Shown: positions 57,846 through 64,000 of the stretch, piece by piece
Layout: every line of letters starts with the position of its first letter
Numbering within the stretch: position 1 is the stretch's first letter
Origin: Sphagnum magellanicum
Lineage: Eukaryota; Streptophyta; Sphagnopsida; Sphagnales; Sphagnaceae
Direction of reading: 5' to 3'
DNA length: 64,000 nt
NCBI GenBank assembly: GCA_021904315.1
Contig: CM038909.1
Span: forward strand, 21,242,212-21,306,211
Translations under genes and position numbers: made by a program
The notes under the pieces: generated by a model
The model's database searches: none
The model's input: only the letters and a program-made list of their open reading frames with translations
Told to the model about the DNA's origin: nothing

Positions 57846-58089
57846 CAGTGAATTTATTTTTTAATTTTGTGGTGCAGCCAAGGTGGCAACGATCCATAAG
57901 CCAATTTATCCAAATTTGGCAATTAGGAAATATGAAAAGAAAAAATTACACTCATGTATATTTTTGGCTACCTTTTTAAACCATTTGTAATAATTTAAAT
58001 TTTTTTTTAAATTTTTTTTTAAAAAGGATATTTTTCTCAGAAAATCGTTGAATTTGCAACATTAAATTTCACCCCAAAAAATGAGACTG
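57846..58089 (+). mobile_element. hAT-like MITE
   Basis: Starts CAGTGAATTTATTTTTTAATTTTGTGGTGCAGCC, then GCAACGATCCATAAGCC, CAAATTTGGCAATTAGG, TTTTTGGCTACC, and ends ACCCCAAAAAATGAGACTG. The target duplication is not clear. Confidence 0.7.
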
Positions 58090-58233
58090 CTACCAGACCA
58101 GGTCAATTTGTTATCTAGCATAGCTGGTGACATTTTGTTGGAAAACACTTTTTTTCAAGTTCCAAGAAAGAGAATCTCAAGGAACTGATATCTGGGTTAT
58201 AATCTTTCATAGGCTCCTTATTGATTTTGCCTA

Positions 58234-58271
58234 AGCTTTCATATGGTCGTCAAGCTTTCATATGGTCGTCC
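58234..58271. repeat. 19-base perfect tandem duplication
   Basis: AAGCTTTCATATGGTCGTC occurs twice in a row without change, so it is recent. Confidence 0.95.
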
Positions 58272-60042
58272 TTGGACAATTTCAAAGACATTTTCAAATA
58301 TAGTTATCTCATTTTCAAGCCTAACTATTTCATTTCCTTCCTAATAATTATCTCATTTCTTGATAATTATTTCTTATTCTTATGATTATTTCACCCCTTT
58401 CATTACCCACCAACATGGATATGAAAAGACAAATTAATAGATTTTTTTCATGTCCATGAAATAAATATTAATTTAAATTAAATTTGACATTGACATAAAT
58501 AATGATGAATTATTGAAAACCATATGAAAACATAAGAAAAAAATAAAATTAATCATCATTAGTAATATGCAACAATGCAAAGATCAAATTTTGTAAAAAA
58601 GTGAAATTCCACCATCAAAAAAGTCTCAGGCTACTCGTGCACACAATTTGAGGATTACTAACCTGGGGTTTTAAAGTCTAATTTGCATGAGTTACCATGT
58701 TCCCACATGATAAACTCTTCTTCTTGAGCCCATGAACACATTTAACCCATAAAGAATTATCATGTTCCCATATACCATATAATATCATGTTTAGCATCTC
58801 TACATAATCCCCCAAAGCAGTTATGCATCTTGGTTCAGAAATGTGTGCACATGTCTAAAAGCAGCTGCTATCACAATGTACTATTGCAGCTACAAGAAAA
58901 TGTATGTAAGGTACTTGCAATTGCATGTGTCCCAAAAACATTTAAATGAAGATTCATTCCCAAGAAATTAACTGCATTTATTAAAGTAGAGAATCTTCCT
59001 CTTTAGGTTGAGATACAATGTGGACTTGGAGCTCATGGACTACCCTGCAAACTAGTTGTGTTTGCCCCCATACATGCTTGGTAAAAGCTAAAATCATACA
59101 TGCATCTACTATCTTCAAGCAATAATAAATTTCTATAACATAAAAGGCAATAACAATACAATCAAATTAATCGATTAAAAATTAATTTCATCATGATTTT
59201 TGTTATCAAATCTTCATCAAAGCCTTATTGAAGTTTTAAAAATAACATCAAATTCATTAATAAAAATTTATATCATAAATATGCTCATAAAAATGCTCAT
59301 TCCATCTATTTTGAGATTACCCTCGTGGATGCCACTGTTGCCCCTGCAAGCATGACATATGCATATGGGTCACTAGTGATGCTTTTTGGACAGGGGGCAT
59401 GAGAGTGCTTCTCCACATTTGCTTTTGCCTCAATTATAAAGCAGGGCTTATAAATGACAAGGAAAAGCACCGCAGCACCACTCTGAGAAGAAGTCCATAT
59501 TGGTCAAGTTCTTGGCCTCATATAGCCAGACCTCAAGTGTTCCATGTCATAGGGGAGCTTGCATCACACCATCCATTACTATTCTCTCCAATGACTGCAA
59601 GTCTGTGAGGTTTGCATCATCTTCTCGTGGTTGTGATTGCTCCATTCACAATCATATCCGCTGTTTTCACAACACAGTTTCAGCTCTTCAGTACAGTCTG
59701 GGGAAAAAATTCAGTTGTAAGATATGTTTCCAGGTCCTGCATTTCAAAAACGCTAATAGATGAATTGCTAGGTGAATTGCTTGAAATTCAAGATGAGATT
59801 TTCAAGTTTCTGAGGAGCTGCAAACACAAATATTCTCCAATTTCATTACATCGTCTTGCAAGTTTCAGATCTCCAGTTCTCATCGTGTTCTCTGCTGAGG
59901 CAGTACTTGTCCCCACTCCGTACATACAGTAACTTCTTCCTGGAGATCAAGAGTGAAGACCTTACTTACACTTAGAATCCAAAATCACAGCAACTGCTGA
60001 AGCACAATGTTTCCATGCACTTGTCAAATGCTGGCTGAGCGC
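58272..60042. other. intergenic DNA, no gene seen
   Basis: AT-rich. The overlapping frames at 59399-59932 are not recognisable and no splice pattern supports them. Confidence 0.5.
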
Positions 60043-60786
60043 ACAATCTTTTCAGCAATATTTTTGGCTGTTTTTTCATGATAAAGTATAAGCCAGCTAA
60101 ATCATGTATAAATCCAAATTTGTTCTTGTTAAATAACTTTTATGTGAGGTCCATGTGCTTTCTGTTAAGTCCTTTATGATTTGACAAGATCAACCTGTCT
60201 TCATAATTTTTAGAAGAGGTAATGAGGACTTGAACATCGAACATAATCTGGGGAGGTGTTTTAGGCCTTGGTTCTGTGCATGTCATTCATGTGCAATTTA
60301 TGTGGCAGGTTTGGACATAGTTGACCCATCTCATTGCATAAACTCATGTAATGATGTCCTAAACACATCCTAGAACTAGTGCAAGGAATCACAGAACATG
60401 CCCCAAAAAATTCCATGCCAAATGTTAATTACACAAGAGTTAATTCTAAAACATACAAATTATGCAAAGATGTCAAAACTATGTGAAGAGTTTGAAATTG
60501 CAGGAAATTTTATTTCATGTGAACATAACAGATTCACCCCACATGTGAAATCATCACCTCCTCTTCAATTTTTCAGTACACACAATCAATTTGTTTCAAG
60601 CTTTGCTCCAATAAAATCACATGGTAGTACATAATTTACGGTGGTGTCAGCTCTACTCAAAACTGTGGCAAGTCCATGCATCGACCATCACTTTTTTGAT
60701 TGTCCAGTACATGCAATCAGTTTGTTTCAAGCTTTTAAACTATACATTCTTCAAAGAACAATGACAGGATGCTACAAAATTGATAG

Positions 60787-60997
60787 GTGCAATCTGCAGC
60801 ATTTGAGAAAATTCTCAAGAAGCATGAAAAGCACACTGGCTGCACCACCAAGACCACAAGGTCAATCGCTCCAACATCAGCAGTTTTATACCTTCCAGAA
60901 TGAATGAGGTCGGAGCCAATGACTTTGTGGTGCTGATGTTGGAGTCAGTGGCTTTGTCCTGCTCTTGAGGATTTCTACAGAAGTTGCAAATTACACC
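60787..60997. repeat. inverted repeat from SPX exon 3
   Basis: The left arm (60787-60882) is in SPX sense: it has an intron-exon junction TCTGCAG then CATTTGAGAAAATTCTCAAG, matching exon 3 of the intact gene. The right arm (60931-60997) is antisense, ending in AGTTGCAAATTACACC. The inner parts pair through CCAACATCAGCA and TGCTGATGTTGG. The arms are unequal (96 and 67 bases) because of indels. Confidence 0.75.
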
Positions 60998-61573
60998 CAT
61001 TTGCATTATCCATGTAGCTTCCTTTCATTGCTCTTTCTGCAACAAACTTCGTTAATAGCAAATGAGTTTGATTTCTGCAAGTAAAAGCTATCTCAAGCTC
61101 AGTGGTAGCAAGGCAAGATAAATCTGTCAGCTTAAATGCAAGGTTCAGGAAGCTATAGTTGCCTGGTAGGACCATCGACTTCATAGGAAGGCTGACCTTA
61201 CATTCAACAGTTTGTTTTGGCTCCAGAATCTCATCCTGCTGAAGAGGTGAAGTACCTTTTAAAGGGCTTTTTCCTCATGCTACATGTCGTCCAAGTCCTG
61301 CAGTATAAAGCATACCAAAAAGCAGAACTGTAAGATTCAATAAACTTTCCACATGCTGAAGTCCTGTAACGAGGTTAAAGAGCAGTTCAGCGGAGAAGAA
61401 TATGCTAGGCAAGGTGATAGAATGGATTACACTCATGGTAGCACCGAAGTACTGCTTAATGGTCATGATGAAATCGTCGGTTTTTGGAAAGCTCCACATG
61501 ATGTAACCACTCAATTCCCGGAAGTTGGAAATCCATTGCAGGTGCGTCATCGTCGCAAGGCATCATCTGAATG

Positions 61574-61685
61574 GATATTTCAGCAATTATTTTCCCAAAC
61601 TTCATCATGCTAGGGATTAAGGATTAACCCCTCTCACCTTAATCCCTAGCACCATGAAATTTGGAAAAATAGTCGCTGGAATATC
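61574..61685. repeat. inverted repeat from the SPX start-codon region (copy 2)
   Basis: Arms of 47 bases each (61574-61620 and 61639-61685) with an 18-base loop; 40 of 47 positions are complementary and some mismatches would be G-U pairs in RNA. The right arm contains ACCATGAAATTTGGAAAA, identical over 18 bases to the start-codon region of the intact SPX gene on the same strand. Confidence 0.92.
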
Positions 61686-62495
61686 AGCTGGAACCTCAAC
61701 TGACCAAGCCAGCTAAAACTTCCTTCGCAAATCGTCAGCCTCTTTCAGCAGCCTTCTCCAACTTCACATCATCACTTTCAATCTCTGACAACCATGTCTT
61801 TATCCAGGTTATGAAAAGAATGCCCGTGAGCAACCACAGAACTACCTTCGCCTTCGGACAATGAACTTATAAACCGCCAGCCTCGCTACGCAACAGCCCT
61901 AAAGTAAAATCACATCATCGTCTACAATCTCTGACAACCATGCTTATCCATGTTAAGAGAAAGAAGACAACTGTACGATAAGCTACAATGGTCTACCGCA
62001 ACCCTCCACCAACAACAGAAACCTTTATGAAAGAAGGACACAGTTCTCTGCTTAATCATGTTAAGAAAGAAAACAACTACGCCAAGCTGCAGTACCTCCT
62101 CCCGGACAGAAATCTTTGTGCAAGAATTACACGTAGACCCTTCCCAAGACAAACACACAATAGTGAAAAACTCATTGCAGTGACATAGTCTTGATAAACC
62201 CTGTTCTTAGAAAACAGGGTGCCAACGTGCGGTGGACCCGAAGTTCTGGACAGTCGAAGAAGGAGCAGGATGAAAGGAAATCTCAGGCGCAGACCCCAAA
62301 AAGTGATCAGAGGAGAGGAAGGGATCAGGAGGAAAAGAATTCGGCTGAAGATTCAGCAACGAATAGAAGAAGACGAAGAAGAAGCAGAGGAGGAAAGAAA
62401 ATATCGACAGATTCCGAAGGCTGATGAGAAGAGAAATGGCGAGGCAAAGAAAAGGTGAGAAGAGATAGGAATTACACTTCGTGTTCTGCAAGCCT

Positions 62496-62502
62496 CTATA
62501 TA
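62496..62502 (-). promoter_or_regulatory. conserved TATA box of SPX pseudogene copy 2
   Basis: Minus-strand TATATAG then AGGC. Upstream, the leader-start phrase (TCCTATCTCTTCT or TTCTTATCTCTTCT) is repeated twice more, so the promoter-proximal block is triplicated here. Confidence 0.6.
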
Positions 62503-62789
62503 GCTGACCGTAAGCTGGTCGGTTCAGCAACTGATCTATAGCGCCGATCATGAGAGGAGAAACGGAGAAAGGAATTAGAAGACCTCAGAAGAAGAGATAG
62601 GAACACGATGTGATGTGACTTGCGCTGCTGATCACATTGGAGAAGCTGAGAGGAGAAAAAAACGCGAGAAGAGATAAGAACACAACGTGATGTGGACGCT
62701 CTCTTCTGCAAGCTCCAGAAGGCTGATGTAAAAAACGTGACCAACTTACCACCAGTAGCCAATGAGCACAGAAAAGCAGAAAATTCACA

Positions 62790-63075
62790 CCTACCACGAT
62801 TTTTTTCCAATTTTGTGATGTAGCCACACTGCCAATTATTCACAAGAGGATTTCACCTACCAGGAAATGTTTTTCCCCAATTTTGTGATGTAGCCACGCT
62901 GGAAATCAATCACAAGAAGATTTAGCCAAATTTCTAATGATAATTTCTAGAAGGTAGCCAAGAATATAGAAGGAATCTATTTTCTTTCTACCCTCAAAGC
63001 AATGGTGTAGCCAAATTTGATTAAATTATTTTCTGGACGATTGCCACTTTGGCTATATCACAAAATCCTTAAAAG
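62790..63075 (+). mobile_element. hAT-like MITE with duplicated left end
   Basis: The left end occurs twice in tandem: CACCTACCACGATTTTTTTCC at 62793 and CACCTACCAGGAAATGTTTTT at about 62859, each followed by CCAATTTTGTGATGTAGCCAC. The right part (62995-63075) is an inverted version: TGTAGCCAAATTTGATTAAA, GGACGATTGCCACTTTGGCTATATCACAAAAT. The whole is therefore nearly palindromic around 62960. Confidence 0.7.
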
Positions 63076-63101
63076 TAACCCTGCACAGGCCCTCTTCCAA
63101 C

Positions 63102-63505
63102 CAGCCTTTTTTTTTCATTTTGGCAAAGGAGGATTAGTGATGATCATCCCAAAAAGGATTTAGCATCGATCACAACAAGTCATCGGAAAACTCTCAAATT
63201 GATTAAAAAACCTGACTGTTAGCCTCCAACAGGAACCAGCATTTTTTTTCTGGCAAACTGGGGCAAAATTGCACCGGAAAAAGTTAAAAGAAGGATAATT
63301 CTTTTTCAGATTCTTGAAATTTTCACCAAATTTTTTTATTATTTACCCAAAGAAGAAGTTCGCCAGATTTAGACAACAAACTCTTTTGTTGCGGTGTTAT
63401 CAAGTGTGGCAAAATTTTCTAGAATCTGTGAAAGAATATTCTTCCTTAAGCTATTCTGGGTGCAGTTTTGCACCAGTTCACCAGAAAAATTTAAAAGGAA
63501 GGCTG
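63102..63505 (+). mobile_element. hAT-like non-autonomous element with perfect 8-base target duplication
   Basis: Starts CAGCCTTTTTTTTTC, ends TTAAAAGGAAGGCTG. The flanks CTTCCAAC at 63094-63101 and 63506-63513 are identical. 404 bases; the first third has the MITE body (GTGATGATCATCCC, GGATTTAGC), and the rest holds GCAAAATTGCACC and TTTTGCACCAGTTCACC segments shared with 48500-48830. No transposase. Confidence 0.92.
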
Positions 63506-63513
63506 CTTCCAAC

Positions 63514-64000
63514 ACATATGTGGAAAAAATAGATACTCCAGCCTGTTGTCATAATCTTTGAAATGAAACAAGTAAAAGCAGAATTGTCATCAGATTGTAT
63601 TAAGCAGCAAAAGTCCCAAGAAAACCAGAGCTGACCAACATCAAATTATTTTAAGATCATGCAAAGATAGATTAGCATTGATGGTGGATGGATTGGTTTG
63701 CTATTTGCAATCAATTGTTGATGCAACAAGCTGCTAAGGATTGGCCCAGACTGAAAGTGTGATAAGGACTGTACGTTATTTTGTACATCACCTTAGGGCA
63801 CAGCTTTCTCATTAAGCTGGCTCTTTTTCTTCTTCCAGTACCTTCTAAGCAGGGAAGAAATCTGAATTGTAATCAGTAACTATAATAATTCACCACTTTA
63901 CCTACATTATGGATTTTGGTCGCAGTTATGGTCATGCCTTAGCTTGCAGCTGGAAGTTGAAATCTTTTGTGTAATGTAAAGCCTAAGTGGGCAGGGTTCA
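63514..64000. other. intergenic DNA to window end, nothing recognised
   Basis: No supported gene or repeat boundary. Confidence 0.5.

Larger units (their letters stand above)
60930..62505 (-). pseudogene. decayed SPX gene copy 2, introns retained, exon 1 largely deleted
   Basis: On the minus strand: TATA box (62502-62496), leader, a start-codon hairpin at 61574-61685, about fourteen codons of exon 1, then a deletion to the exon 1 end (ATGACCATTAAGCAGTAC near 61460), a GT donor, an intron ending TTTATACTGCAG (near 61305), exon 2 remnants (AGATTCTGGAG, ATGGTCCTA) and an exon 3 start near 60990. Stops and frameshifts exclude function as an SPX protein. Introns show DNA-level duplication. Confidence 0.85.
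60043..62760 (-). repeat. duplicated segment B (partner 25688-28345)
   Basis: Second copy of the segment with a decayed SPX gene. Compared with segment A it lacks most of SPX exon 1 and the large exon 1 hairpin, but has an exon 3 inverted duplication absent from A. Landmarks shared with A include CATGCCAAATGTTAATTA, AAAGCATACCAAAA-GCAG, CTAGGCAAGGTGATAGAATG and GAAACCTTTATG. Confidence 0.85.

Noticed and set aside
59399..59932. Overlapping frames of 69, 87 and 106 codons
   Set aside because: No domain, no consistent splicing and no partner in the duplicated segment A.
1..64000. CRISPR arrays or bacterial-style operons
   Set aside because: The genes are intron-bearing and of plant families; tandem repeats lack the spaced direct-repeat pattern.

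Overview
This is AT-rich, intron-bearing land-plant nuclear DNA with only two genes I can support as intact, about 39 kb apart. The organism is not named by the sequence. The plant-specific KEG architecture and the SPX phosphate sensor place it in the land plants, and the short introns (about 100-520 bases) with long leaders suggest a fairly compact genome such as a bryophyte's; that last step is only a guess.

Layout. Positions 1-4.4 kb: tandem repeat, AT-rich intergenic DNA and two members of a small transposon family. 4.4-15.2 kb: KEEP ON GOING (KEG), plus strand, 16 coding exons, 1636 residues, with a long 5' leader and 3' region. 15.3-25.7 kb: repeats, including a 54-base tandem array, a decayed satellite with a recurring GCAATACC motif, a solo LTR with intact target duplication (20200-21116) and a 1 kb adenine-rich tandem array. 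25.7-28.3 kb: a decayed SPX gene copy on the minus strand containing two inverted duplications of SPX coding sequence. 28.3-45.1 kb: a MITE, a tRNA-type SINE, several hAT-like MITEs and long featureless AT-rich stretches. 45.2-46.0 kb: a second solo LTR of the same family, opposite orientation. 48-52 kb: more hAT-like MITEs. 52.1-54.4 kb: an intact stand-alone SPX-domain gene, plus strand, three exons, 335 residues. 55-60 kb: MITEs and duplicated repeats. 60.0-62.8 kb: a second decayed SPX copy on the minus strand, again with inverted duplications. 62.8-63.5 kb: hAT-like elements, one with a perfect 8-base target duplication.

How it fits together. KEG is expected to be a RING E3 ligase acting in abscisic-acid signalling and endomembrane traffic; SPX is expected to be an inositol-pyrophosphate-dependent sensor of cellular phosphate. 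They are not functionally linked. The most interesting structure is the SPX trio: one intact gene and two intron-retaining broken copies, both opposite to it, both sharing its core promoter and leader, and both rebuilt into inverted repeats whose arms come from SPX exons. Transcripts of these loci would fold into long hairpins partly matching the intact SPX mRNA, the arrangement expected of a young hairpin-RNA or microRNA locus formed by inverted duplication of its target. This is inference; no small-RNA data are available here.

The rest of the window is repeats and AT-rich DNA in which I see no convincing coding sequence.
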